From contig NZ_JAGGNR010000010.1 of NCBI RefSeq assembly GCF_018614975.1, positions 230,535 to 294,534 of the forward strand: DNA of 64,000 nt, in the 5' to 3' direction. Source of the DNA: Paenibacillus polymyxa. Its GTDB lineage: Bacteria > Bacillota > Bacilli > Paenibacillales > Paenibacillaceae. The notes beneath the pieces are model-generated. The model was given only the letters and a program-made list of their open reading frames with translations. It had not been told where the DNA came from and did not search any database. The position numbers and the translations under genes are program-made. Below, one piece after another: positions 1-9,000 of the stretch (its first letter is position 1; each line of letters begins with the position of its first letter).

Positions 1-831
1 GTAGCTACAACGATGGAAGAGATTGCTACGGGTATGGATACGCAAGTGAGTATGGTTGGAGACGGGTTTCATACGATTAATGAATTGTCCACAGGCTTTC
101 AGCAGATGACAGTGAATACACAAAATATGTCGGATGAAGCAACCAATGCGTCAGCGAAAACCATATCTGGTAAGGATGCGGTTCAGTTGGCTGTTGGGCA
201 GATGAACTCGATTCATCAGACTGTACGTGTACTCGCTACGGTTATTGAAGAACTGGGAAATCATTCAGATGAGATTGAATCTATGGTTGAAAGTATCTCC
301 GAAATATCGGCGCAAACGAATCTGTTGTCTCTTAATGCGGCTATTGAAGCTGCAAGAGCAGGTGAGCATGGTCGTGGATTCGAAGTGGTTGCTACCGAGG
401 TGCGCAAGCTGTCTGATCAATCTGCGAAATCAGCGGAACAGATCAGTGTACTCGTAGCTGCTGTACGCAAAGGGATGGATAATGCATCACAATCCATGGG
501 AGAAGTAAACGCTGAGGTTCAGGAAGGCATAGAACTTGTCCGTAAAGCAGGAGGTACTTTTGAGGAGATTCGTGAAGCTGTCAGCAATGTCGCAGGTCAG
601 ACTCAGGAGGTATCTGCATCCATTGAACAAATGGCGGCGGGTGTCGAGCAGATCAATGTGTCCATGAAGACCATCATGGAAGTAACAGAGAATGCGGCTG
701 CCGGAACAGAGGAAGTTAGTGCAACGTCAGAGGAACAACTGTCTGCGATGCAGGAGATCGCTTCGGCGGCCAATGATCTTTCCTCTATGGCGGAAGAGTT
801 ACAGGAGTCCGTCAGTCGATTTAAGGTGTAA
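1..831 (+). CDS. Methyl-accepting chemotaxis protein, C-terminal signalling part (5' end outside window)
   Basis: The reading frame is open from the first base and ends at 831, so the N-terminal sensor and membrane part lies outside the window. What remains is the long coiled-coil cytoplasmic domain of a chemoreceptor. The conserved hairpin tip is at about nt 319-450, with the runs [16 protein letters not shown] and [14 protein letters not shown]. This part binds CheA and CheW and controls kinase activity. Heptad-rich Glu/Ala segments on both sides fit methylation helices. A strong terminator follows. The ligand cannot be told from this fragment. Confidence 0.95.
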   Translation, partial: VATTMEEIATGMDTQVSMVGDGFHTINELSTGFQQMTVNTQNMSDEATNASAKTISGKDAVQLAVGQMNSIHQTVRVLATVIEELGNHSDEIESMVESISEISAQTNLLSLNAAIEAARAGEHGRGFEVVATEVRKLSDQSAKSAEQISVLVAAVRKGMDNASQSMGEVNAEVQEGIELVRKAGGTFEEIREAVSNVAGQTQEVSASIEQMAAGVEQINVSMKTIMEVTENAAAGTEEVSATSEEQLSAMQEIASAANDLSSMAEELQESVSRFKV

Positions 832-899
832 TCATGGATATACTTCTGGATGAAGTTCAATATTGATGAATGATCATATCGTGTATGTAAAACAAGTGG

Positions 900-946
900 G
901 TGCCCGAGAGAACAACAGTTATGCTGTTCTCCGGGCACTCTTTTTT
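900..946 (+). terminator. Rho-independent terminator after the chemoreceptor
   Basis: Arms GTGCCCG-GAGAACA and TGTTCTC-CGGGCAC (one bulged A) are followed by six T. The structure also lies downstream of the convergent asnB gene. Confidence 0.85.
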
Positions 947-972
947 GATGAAGTAGCGATCAGTGGGTCATT

Positions 973-2817
973 CTAACGGATAGCGACTTTATATGTTCGC
1001 AACCAGGTATTGATCTGAGTCAGATAAGCAAATAGCTGGGGACCCGACATGAGCTGCCCGAACCAAGGAAGATTGGAAGCTGCATCTGGTGAAGACGCAA
1101 GATTACGGATCTGAGCTTTGTCGATCAAAGGCAAAATCGGCGAAGTGGGGTCATCCAGGATATCAAGTACCTGTTGTTTGACAGCGGCCAGATATTGCGG
1201 ATTATGTGTTTTCGGGTACGGACTCTTTTTGCGATATAACACATCGTCAGGCAGGACACCTTCGAGTGCTTTACGCAGAATACCTTTTTCCCGCCCGCCG
1301 GTTATTTTCATTTCCCACGGGATGTTAAACACATACTGGATCAGACGATGGTCACAGTAAGGTACCCGTACTTCCAATCCTGCCCCCATGCTCATCCGGT
1401 CTTTGCGATCCAGAAGTGTAGGCATGAAACGTGTAATATTCAGGTAGGACATCACCCGCATTTGCGCAGCTTTACCTGTTTCCCCATCCAACAGAGGCAC
1501 TTCAGCCACTGCATCCGAATAGCGGTCTGCCAAATAATCGAGTGGGCGAATCCATTCCCGAATGTCCGGGGATAACAAAGCTGCTCGCATATCAGGCGCT
1601 ACAGACCACGGAAACGTACCGGAGTTCAGCATATCTTCTCGATGGAACCAGGGGTAACCGCCAAACACTTCATCCGCTGCTTCGCCTGAGATGGCAACGG
1701 TGGCCCCTTTTTTGATTTCTTTACAGAACAAATAGAGCGAGGAATCTACATCCGCCATACCTGGAAGGTCCCTTACTAGCATGGCCTGTGTCAGTGCATG
1801 AACCAGTTCTCCGTTCTCGATCTCAATCCAGTGATGGTCGGTCTTGAGTTCATCTACCATTCGCTTAATCCAGGGACCATCTGCACCCGGCTGAAAGGAA
1901 TGCGCTTGAAAATGCTTGGCATTATCGACATAATCGACAGAATACGTACTGACTTGGCCTTGCCCGGTCCGGTTGTAATAATCCACGGCTAATGCAGACA
2001 AGGCACTGGAGTCCAGTCCTCCTGATAAAAGAGAGCATACCGGAACATCCGAAGCCAACTGGCGCTCCAGTGTATCTTGCAAGAGCGTTCGCACCTCGGC
2101 TGCCGTCTCTTCCAGGTTATGTTCGTGATTCTGGCTTTCCAGTTTCCAGTAGGCATAGGTTCGGATCCCGTTTCGGTTATAGATCAGCGCGTGCGCAGGC
2201 TTGAGTTCGCTTAGTGAAGAGTATACGCCGTGTCCTGGTGTCCGTGCAGGTCCTACGATAAACACTTCGGCCAATCCTTCTGGGCCAACAGCAGCTTCCA
2301 CATCCGGGTGAATGAGCAGAGCTTTGGGCTCTGATCCAAATACGAGTGTGTCTTTGGCATTACTGTAGAACAGAGGTTTCACGCCAAGGCGATCTCGTGC
2401 GATAAAAACCTGTTCGCGTCCCCCATCCCATATGGCAAAAGCAAAAATACCGTTAAACCGGTCTACACATGCCGGTCCCCACTCAATATAAGAGGCGAGC
2501 AACACTTCCGTATCACATTGCGTGCGGAACGGATGCCCTCGCTGGAGCAATTCCTTTTTCAACTCGGGTGCATTGTATAGTTCTCCGTTATACACGACGG
2601 TATAGGAGGTATCTCCTTGTAACGCATGCATGGGCTGTGCGCCGTTTTCGGGGTCCATTACACTAAGACGCCGATGTCCAAAGGCACAAGGATTGGAGAT
2701 CCATGTACCTGAAGCGTCGGGCCCCCGGTTCGACAAGCTATCCGTCATACGGACCAGCAGCTCTGATTCCTGGGTCAAATCCCGATTCCACTGTATGAAG
2801 CCGGTAATACCGCACAT
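973..2817 (-). CDS. asnB: Asparagine synthase (glutamine-hydrolysing)
   Basis: Makes asparagine from aspartate, glutamine and ATP in the cytoplasm. The start at 2817 is chosen because it gives MCGITGF, which places the catalytic cysteine directly after the initiator Met as in class II glutamine amidotransferases; AAAGGATG lies just upstream. A frame extension of ten codons further upstream is unlikely. The glutaminase domain covers about residues 2-210 (motifs NRGPD and YNGE). The synthase domain follows, with the PP-loop SGGLDSS near residue 264. The 614 aa length is normal for AsnB. The gene stands alone, convergent with the chemoreceptor. B. subtilis has three paralogs (asnB, asnH, asnO), and which one this matches cannot be settled here. 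Confidence 0.93.
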   Translation of the reverse strand: MCGITGFIQWNRDLTQESELLVRMTDSLSNRGPDASGTWISNPCAFGHRRLSVMDPENGAQPMHALQGDTSYTVVYNGELYNAPELKKELLQRGHPFRTQCDTEVLLASYIEWGPACVDRFNGIFAFAIWDGGREQVFIARDRLGVKPLFYSNAKDTLVFGSEPKALLIHPDVEAAVGPEGLAEVFIVGPARTPGHGVYSSLSELKPAHALIYNRNGIRTYAYWKLESQNHEHNLEETAAEVRTLLQDTLERQLASDVPVCSLLSGGLDSSALSALAVDYYNRTGQGQVSTYSVDYVDNAKHFQAHSFQPGADGPWIKRMVDELKTDHHWIEIENGELVHALTQAMLVRDLPGMADVDSSLYLFCKEIKKGATVAISGEAADEVFGGYPWFHREDMLNSGTFPWSVAPDMRAALLSPDIREWIRPLDYLADRYSDAVAEVPLLDGETGKAAQMRVMSYLNITRFMPTLLDRKDRMSMGAGLEVRVPYCDHRLIQYVFNIPWEMKITGGREKGILRKALEGVLPDDVLYRKKSPYPKTHNPQYLAAVKQQVLDILDDPTSPILPLIDKAQIRNLASSPDAASNLPWFGQLMSGPQLFAYLTQINTWLRTYKVAIR

Positions 2818-2913
2818 GATTTGTTCATCCTTTCTTGGTCGAGTCATTCATCCGTATGGCTGCTTAATTACTGGCAACCTGCAAATGTTGTCTTTTTCGT
2901 CAGAGGTCGTAAC

Positions 2914-2941
2914 AAATATATGCCGAAAGCAGGCATAAAAT
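2914..2941 (+). promoter_or_regulatory. Possible sigma-E-type promoter for the 3011 gene
   Basis: AAATATA (2914-2920), a 13-base spacer and CATAAAAT (2934-2941) resemble the mother-cell sigma-E pattern KMATATT-N13-15-CATACAAT. The match is by eye only. Confidence 0.35.
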
Positions 2942-3010
2942 GTCTGTCCTTTTCGGAAACTAGTTCTAGGAACAACGACCTCAACATGCCTGTGAAGGAG
3001 AGAACATGCA

Positions 3011-3310
3011 ATGGACAGTATGAAGTATTATGTGTCTGTCATGGGCCGCTCCGTTATTCCGGATCCGTCGGTAACATCATATGAATGGATCATTCAGGCA
3101 ACGCCGCAGGAAGCGGAGCATTTACTTGGACTGCTTAACCTCATGCAGGAAAAGGAGGAAGAAGCCTTTCCTGGCATGGTATTCCCATGGCCAGATACAC
3201 CGGAGGAGTCCGTAAACCGAGCGTATGAAACGGTATTACAACAGGTGTATCGGGAGATTTACCGATTAGGCACACCAGAGACACGATACCAGATTGAACA
3301 AACTACATGA
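3011..3310 (+). CDS. Conserved-looking hypothetical protein, 99 aa
   Basis: I do not recognise this family. The start at 3011 follows GAAGGAG with good spacing; an ATG six bases earlier opens a frame that stops after five codons. The product is small, soluble and acidic, with no signal peptide or membrane segment. A central helix is rich in Leu and Glu, and a PWPDTPEE stretch follows. It is followed after 31 bp by another small gene with its own ribosome site, so the two probably form one unit ending at the terminator at 3814. A sigma-E-like sequence upstream hints at expression in the mother cell, which is inference. Confidence 0.75.
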   Translation: MDSMKYYVSVMGRSVIPDPSVTSYEWIIQATPQEAEHLLGLLNLMQEKEEEAFPGMVFPWPDTPEESVNRAYETVLQQVYREIYRLGTPETRYQIEQTT

Positions 3311-3341
3311 TAAGCACAAAGGAAAAGGAGCGCGATGACGA

Positions 3342-3698
3342 ATGTATGCCATTCAAGATGCCAAAATACGCAGATTAACCGAGGTAGACGGATTATCCTG
3401 TGCAGAAGTGGAAGTGCAGCCTGGAAATGCCGGAGACCCAACATTACTTGTATATGTGGCCTCAACACAGCCCGGAAATTCGCTGGAAGTTGTTCGAATT
3501 GTACGCAATCACTCCGATTCGGCGATCGACTGGTATAACAATAATATGCATACCGCGTTTGAAGAGGCAACAGATACCGCATTTGAGAACAGTGAAGGCA
3601 TGACAGTTGAAGAAGATAAGGCTCGGTTTCAAAGTGAGTTGTTTGCATTTGGTTTGCTTGGTCCAACCCTTCAGCGATATCTGATCGGGCAGGCTTAA
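3342..3698 (+). CDS. Hypothetical protein, 118 aa
   Basis: Not recognised. The start at 3342 sits about 10 bases after AAGGAG; an overlapping ATG at 3335 is in another frame and too close to the ribosome site. The protein has an N-terminal half rich in beta-forming residues (VEVQPG, LLVYVAS, VVRIVRN) and an acidic helical C-terminal half. It has no signal peptide or membrane segment and no Cys pattern. It lies 31 bp behind the 99 aa gene and before a bidirectional terminator, so the two are likely co-transcribed. Confidence 0.75.
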   Translation: MYAIQDAKIRRLTEVDGLSCAEVEVQPGNAGDPTLLVYVASTQPGNSLEVVRIVRNHSDSAIDWYNNNMHTAFEEATDTAFENSEGMTVEEDKARFQSELFAFGLLGPTLQRYLIGQA

Positions 3699-3813
3699 CA
3701 GGTAATGCTCCAGCAACACATGTGGCGATAGCGGGATAGGGTTCAATGTTGAGTTATACGTAGATAGTGATCTATTGCTGTTGCTGGTTGCTCTGACTGC
3801 ATCTGTAACTGGA

Positions 3814-3844
3814 AAAACCCGCCGTTGTTGAACGGCGGGTTTTG
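3814..3844. terminator. Bidirectional terminator between convergent genes
   Basis: AAAACCCGCCGTT, a short loop, then AACGGCGGGTTTT. The A and T tails allow it to end transcription from both the 3342 gene and the minus-strand 3877 gene. Confidence 0.85.
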
Positions 3845-3876
3845 TCATGCGATGGTCAGATTAGGTGGAGATGTGA

Positions 3877-4170
3877 TCAAGCATACTCGCGCAGCACTTG
3901 AATCCCTTTGACCACGTTGTACACAAAGCTTAATCCGTAAATGACAAAGAATAGAATGACAAACCCGACGGCGGAACCCAGGCTATGCGCAGTCACGAAG
4001 AAATAAAATAACGGAATGGCAGCGAGAAAGGGGAATACATGTGAGAATAAGGCGCGTTTCGCATGTCCCTCAATATAATCATCCTTGGCAACAATCCATA
4101 TAATGATCGGAAACAGGAACGGGGCAAAGAAAATACTAAAATAGGATAGGGCTGATAAAAGTTGTCTCAT
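3877..4170 (-). CDS. Small membrane protein of the DUF4870 type
   Basis: A 97 aa protein with three hydrophobic segments separated by short loops. The first loop carries the KDDYIEGHAKRAL stretch typical of DUF4870 proteins (usually D/N-x-x-xxxHAK-A/E-A), whose function is unknown. ATG at 4170 is preceded at 9 bases by AAGGAG. A TTG six codons upstream would lie on top of that ribosome site and is rejected. The gene converges with the small-gene pair and has no obvious partner. Confidence 0.8.
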   Translation of the reverse strand: MRQLLSALSYFSIFFAPFLFPIIIWIVAKDDYIEGHAKRALFSHVFPFLAAIPLFYFFVTAHSLGSAVGFVILFFVIYGLSFVYNVVKGIQVLREYA

Positions 4171-4400
4171 GTCGATTCTCTCCTTCAATGGATCATTGAA
4201 ATGTATGTATGCAAAAGATTACCCAACAATTCTGACATTGAACATGTCTGATGTTAATCTTACTCTAATGTCCCACTCTCCTCAATATAACCTGGTTCAA
4301 GCTATCATATTCTCAAAGGGACTAGAGTATGAGAATAACACCGAAAAGTACATTTTTGAACCCGTGTTTAAGTATAATTATTAATTTTTTTATAAAACTA

Positions 4401-4428
4401 TTGAAAAATATAGAAATCAGAGTATAAT
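4401..4428 (+). promoter_or_regulatory. Sigma-A promoter of the left tRNA-Arg gene
   Basis: TTGAAA (4401-4406), a 16-base spacer and TATAAT (4423-4428), ending 33 bases before the tRNA. Confidence 0.75.
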
Positions 4429-4461
4429 AAGAACCGCGCCGAAAATTTTTTATACATATTT

Positions 4462-4535
<74 letters not shown>

Positions 4536-4544
4536 TAAAAAACA

Positions 4545-4576
4545 AAGAAGCTTCCTTCGGGAAGCTTCTTGTTTTT
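4545..4576 (+). terminator. Terminator of the left tRNA-Arg gene (repeat unit 1)
   Basis: A perfect 11-bp stem AAGAAGCTTCC / GGAAGCTTCTT with loop TTCG, then GTTTTT. Confidence 0.85.
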
Positions 4577-4684
4577 CGTTCAGGGGAAGAGAACCCCCAA
4601 TGGTTCGTCGGAGCATCCGCTTCGTTAGCACTACTTCGCAGTCTCGACTGGAAGGAGAGTATCCCTCCTGGGACGTAAAAAACA

Positions 4685-4716
4685 AAGAAGCTTCCTTCGC
4701 GAAGCTTCTTGTTTTT
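4685..4716 (+). terminator. Terminator copy in repeat unit 2
   Basis: The same hairpin as unit 1 but with one changed base next to the loop (10-bp stem AAGAAGCTTC / GAAGCTTCTT), then GTTTTT. Confidence 0.75.
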
Positions 4717-4824
4717 CGTTCAGGGGAAGAGAACCCCCAATGGTTCGTCGGAGCATCCGCTTCGTTAGTACTACTTCGCAGTCTCGACTGGAAGGAGAGT
4801 ATCCCTCCTGGGACGTATTAAAAG

Positions 4825-4848
4825 AAACTTCCTTCGGGAAGTTTTTTT
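4825..4848 (+). terminator. Terminator copy in partial repeat unit 3
   Basis: A shorter stem AAACTTCC / GGAAGTTT with loop TTCG and a T run. It differs in sequence from units 1 and 2 but keeps the fold. Confidence 0.75.
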
Positions 4849-4968
4849 GCGTTCAGAGGAAGTGTTCTATTGGTTATACCTATAAATAATATAGAATTTA
4901 TATATTTAAAGAATAAACAATTCTATGCAACAATGAGGATATCAATAACGAAAGCGACGGTGGTATCC

Positions 4969-5739
4969 ATGAAATCATTAAATCAATGGCAAGCAGATGA
5001 GTATGACAACAAACTGGCTTTTGTGTCCGGATACGGCAAAAACCTGATCTCTTGGCTGCAACCCCAAAAAGGGGAATACATTCTTGATCTGGGTTGCGGG
5101 ACGGGGGATTTGACGTATGAAATTTCTCTGGCTGAAGCTGAAGTTATTGGCATGGATGCATCGCCAGACATGATTCGCCGTGCGAGGGAGAAATTCCCTG
5201 AACTTGAGTTCGTGGAAGGAGACGGTCATCGGTTTGAGACGAATAGACTGTATGATGCCGTCTTTTCTAATGCAGCCCTGCACTGGATGCAAAGTCCGCG
5301 ATTAGTGGTGGATAGTATATCGAAATCTTTGAAGTCCGGAGGGCGTTTTGTCGCAGAATTCGGTGGTAAAGGGAATGTGCAGACCATTGTGAATGCATTG
5401 GAGGAGGTTATGGAGCGAAACACAGGCATTCGTGCTTCAGAACGCAATCCTTGGTATTTTCCTTCGATCGGAGAATATAGCCATATTTTAGAGCAATGTG
5501 GATTTGTGGTGCGTCATGCCTATCACTATGACCGTCCTACCAGATTGGAAGATGGTGAGCAAGGTATAGTAGGCTGGTTGACTCATTTTGGAGGGGACTA
5601 TTTTGAGGGTCTCAGTCATGAAGAGATACAACAAATATGCAAGGAAACCAGTCAGATCGTGATGCCTCGCCTTTGGAAAGATGATGCTCTGTATGCCGAT
5701 TATAAGCGTCTGCGTATTGAAGCTGTGAAGCCAGAATAA
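4969..5739 (+). CDS. Class I SAM-dependent methyltransferase
   Basis: A 256 aa Rossmann-fold methyltransferase. SAM-binding motif I is DLGCGTGDL, the acidic end of strand 2 is GMDAS, and a FSNAALHWM stretch is typical of trans-aconitate 2-methyltransferase-like and UbiE-type enzymes. The substrate is not deducible. The start at 4969 (MKSLNQW) is chosen because related enzymes begin with a short W-x-x-x-x-YD segment; upstream in-frame starts at 4870 (TTG) and 4933 (ATG) lack a ribosome site. The site before 4969 is itself weak (GGTGG). The gene lies just behind the left tRNA repeat array, inside the block bounded by the two tRNA genes. Confidence 0.85.
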   Translation: MKSLNQWQADEYDNKLAFVSGYGKNLISWLQPQKGEYILDLGCGTGDLTYEISLAEAEVIGMDASPDMIRRAREKFPELEFVEGDGHRFETNRLYDAVFSNAALHWMQSPRLVVDSISKSLKSGGRFVAEFGGKGNVQTIVNALEEVMERNTGIRASERNPWYFPSIGEYSHILEQCGFVVRHAYHYDRPTRLEDGEQGIVGWLTHFGGDYFEGLSHEEIQQICKETSQIVMPRLWKDDALYADYKRLRIEAVKPE

Positions 5740-6012
5740 AGTAGGATTTTGCATTATTTTAAAAATGAAATATTCAAACGACAAATAATTACAAATGGAT
5801 AGTTTTATCATACTCAAGACCCATATAAGTAATTTCTATATCATATTTGTAAGTATTTAGAAGGAAAATGTGGTATTTTGATAGAATAATTTACCAAGGG
5901 TCAAACTTCTTGCAGATAGGTGGTGAATTTGGAGTGCATATTGCAGATACGCACAAACGGCAGGAACCCATCATTTGGTGAGGTATTCACATTTAAAAGG
6001 AGGGGCATAGCC

Positions 6013-9000
6013 TTGAGTAAACGATTCTTATCCACGTTATTGAGTGTTCTGATGGTCTTTTCCATTATTCTCCCCGCGGCTGGAGCCGCTCCCGCAGATT
6101 CAGCTATTCAGCTTGAGAACATACCCAGTACGGCCGAAGCCAAACAATGGAGAGAGATTCTTGCAGGGCAAGAAACAAAACTTGCCGCAGATCCATTTTT
6201 GGATAAAAGCTTGGAAGGCCTGGGTGGAGAAAGCACCCGAGTGATCGTTGAACTTTCCAATAAACCTGTTGCAGTAGTGCAAGGTGAATCAACCCTCTCC
6301 GGAAAATCTTTTACCTCCTCTATGGAAACAAAGGCTGTGACTCAAGTTGAGCAACAACAACAGTCATTTGTACATAGCCTCACTCAGAAGAAAATCAAAC
6401 ATGAAGTATTGGAAAATTATGCTTATGCCCTGAATGGTGTAGCGATTGAGCTTAAAGGAAACCAAATAGGACAATTGCTTCAGATACCAGGCGTAGTCAG
6501 CGTATATCCTGACCTTGAAGTTACCATAGCGCCCGAGACAGATGAAGTGAATCCGTACATGAAAGACACAGCACCTTTTATTGGTGCACCTGAAGTATGG
6601 GATCTGGGTTACAAAGGAAATGGTGTCAAAGTGGGTGTCATTGATACAGGGATTGACTACGAACATCCCAATTTGCAAGAAGCCTACAAAGGCGGATGGG
6701 ATTTTGTTGGAAACGACAATGATCCGTATGAAACAACATATCAAGAATGGAAGGTATCGGGCGAACCAGAGTTCAACGCTAATGGAAGCGCCTATTACAC
6801 ATCCCACGGTACACACGTAGCAGGTACCGTTGCTGCTCGCGAAGCAGGGGATTACGGAATTGTTGGCGTTGCTCCTGAAGCAGATATCTATGCTTACCGT
6901 GTACTTGGACCGTATGGCAATGGTCAAACCTCATGGGTACTCGGCGGAATTGATCGTTCTGTTGAAGATGGCATGGATGTAATCAATCTCTCGTTGGGTA
7001 ACGCCGCCAACGATCCAAGTTATATTACTTCGGTAGCCTTGAATAATGCGATGCTGTCTGGTGTGACAGCAGTAGTTGCAAGTGGCAATGACGGACCTAA
7101 CCGTTATACACTGGGCTCCCCGGGTGCGTCTGCAATGGCCATTACGGTAGGTAACTCCACAGGACCTAGCCAGCTGATTACAGCTGATACTCACTTCTGG
7201 ATTGGTGAGGAAGGCGAAGAGACACAACCTGAACAACAACCGTTGCCAGAGGTTGAACAATCTCCTGAACTGGGTACAGCACCTGGAACAGAGGAGCCAC
7301 AAACTTCAGAGCAAGGTGTACCCGCAACTGCTATTGAGGAAAGTGCAGCAGCTGTGGAGGAAGCGGTTTCTGATGAAACTTTAGTTGCTGGATCAGAACA
7401 AGATGGAATTACAGCTGAAACGCCTGTCGACGCTGAAGTTCCGAATGTAGAAGAAGCTACAACGGAAGAAAGTACTCCATCTGTATCACCTTCTGCACCA
7501 GTTGAAGCTTCTCCTGAAGCTGCCCCTGTGGAAGAAGAGTCTGTAATTGCTCCAACTGAAGCTCCACTGGCTATTACAGAGTCGGTTTACCGTCTGGATC
7601 TGATGGGCTGGAGCTTGTCGGCAGACCCTGAAACTGTTTTGACAGGGAAATATGAGCTTGAATTTGCAGCACTGGGTAAGCCAACTGATTTTGAAGGTAA
7701 GGATTTTACAGGTAAAGTGGCATTAATACAGCGTGGTGAACTCGCATTTGTAGAGAAAATCGCCAATGCTAAAGCGGCTGGAGCCGTGGCTGTTATTGTA
7801 TATAACAACATTCCGGGCCCAATCGGTGTAAGTCTGGGCGATAACTTTGAACTCATTCCAACACTGAGCATGTCCAAGGAAGATGGAGATGTGATCAAGG
7901 CTGAGCTGGACGCAGGACAAGCCGTTGAAGTGAGCTTTAGTGATTTTGAACGTTCCCAAACTCCGGGCGATGAAATGAATTCATCCAGTTCACGTGGACC
8001 TGCAAAGGTAACGCTGGACATTAAACCGGATATTGTTGCACCAGGCACAAGCATTCTGTCTACGATTCCTGCCTACGGCAAGGATGAGCCAGACGCAGAT
8101 TACGCACAAGCTTATGATCGTAAATCAGGTACAAGTATGGCTACACCTCATGTAGCAGGTTTGATTGCGCTGCTGATCGAGAAGCATCCGGAATGGACGC
8201 CATTTGATATCAAAGTTGCGCTGATGAACAATAGTAAAGTACTGGATACAGCCAAGTTTGATGTATTTGATCAAGGTGCAGGCCGCATTCAGGCTGTGAA
8301 CACCATCGATCCTGCTGCTTTTGTCAAAGTGCTTGATGTAACTCAATACACAGAAAGTGGCGCAGTTGTTGAAAAGGAAAATATCACTGGAAGCATCAAC
8401 TACGGCAATTTCCTGAGCACAGATGAAAAGACGATTACCAAAACGATTAAAGTTGAAGCGCTGAATGGTAGTGGTGGGGATTATACCGTAAATGTGAATC
8501 CAACTCGTAATGTCGCTGGTGTATCCGTTGCGGTAGACAAGAGTTCCTTCACACTGAATGGTGAGGAAGAACTTGCAGTGACAATCACCGTTCCGCGAGG
8601 GGTTACTGCGACTACAGAAGCACAAGGATACATTGAGTTCTCGAACGGAACCAATACTTTTACGGTGCCATATGTTGCTCATTTTAATGTTACGTTGAGT
8701 GGAGTTAAGTATATTGAAACCGTAAAAGGCACTGAAAAAAATCCATTCCACTATCCATTGAAGGCTGATGGTACGTTGGATACCCTTAATGTAGCGATGG
8801 AATTCTATAATCCAATGACATTTGCCCTGATTGAGATTTATGATGGTCTTAATCCGGAAGGTGGATATTATCAAGATGGTTATATCGGCTCCATCTTTGG
8901 TAACTATTTTAACTTCAATGCCAATGCAAGATACAACCTTGCTTGGGACGGTTCATATGCAGATTACACAACCGATGAAGTGACTGAGATTCCAGATGGT

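Noticed and set aside
4550..4830. Open frames running through the tRNA repeat array (for example 4600-4821)
   Set aside because: They run through repeated tRNA tails and terminator hairpins, so they are a by-product of the repeats and not genes.
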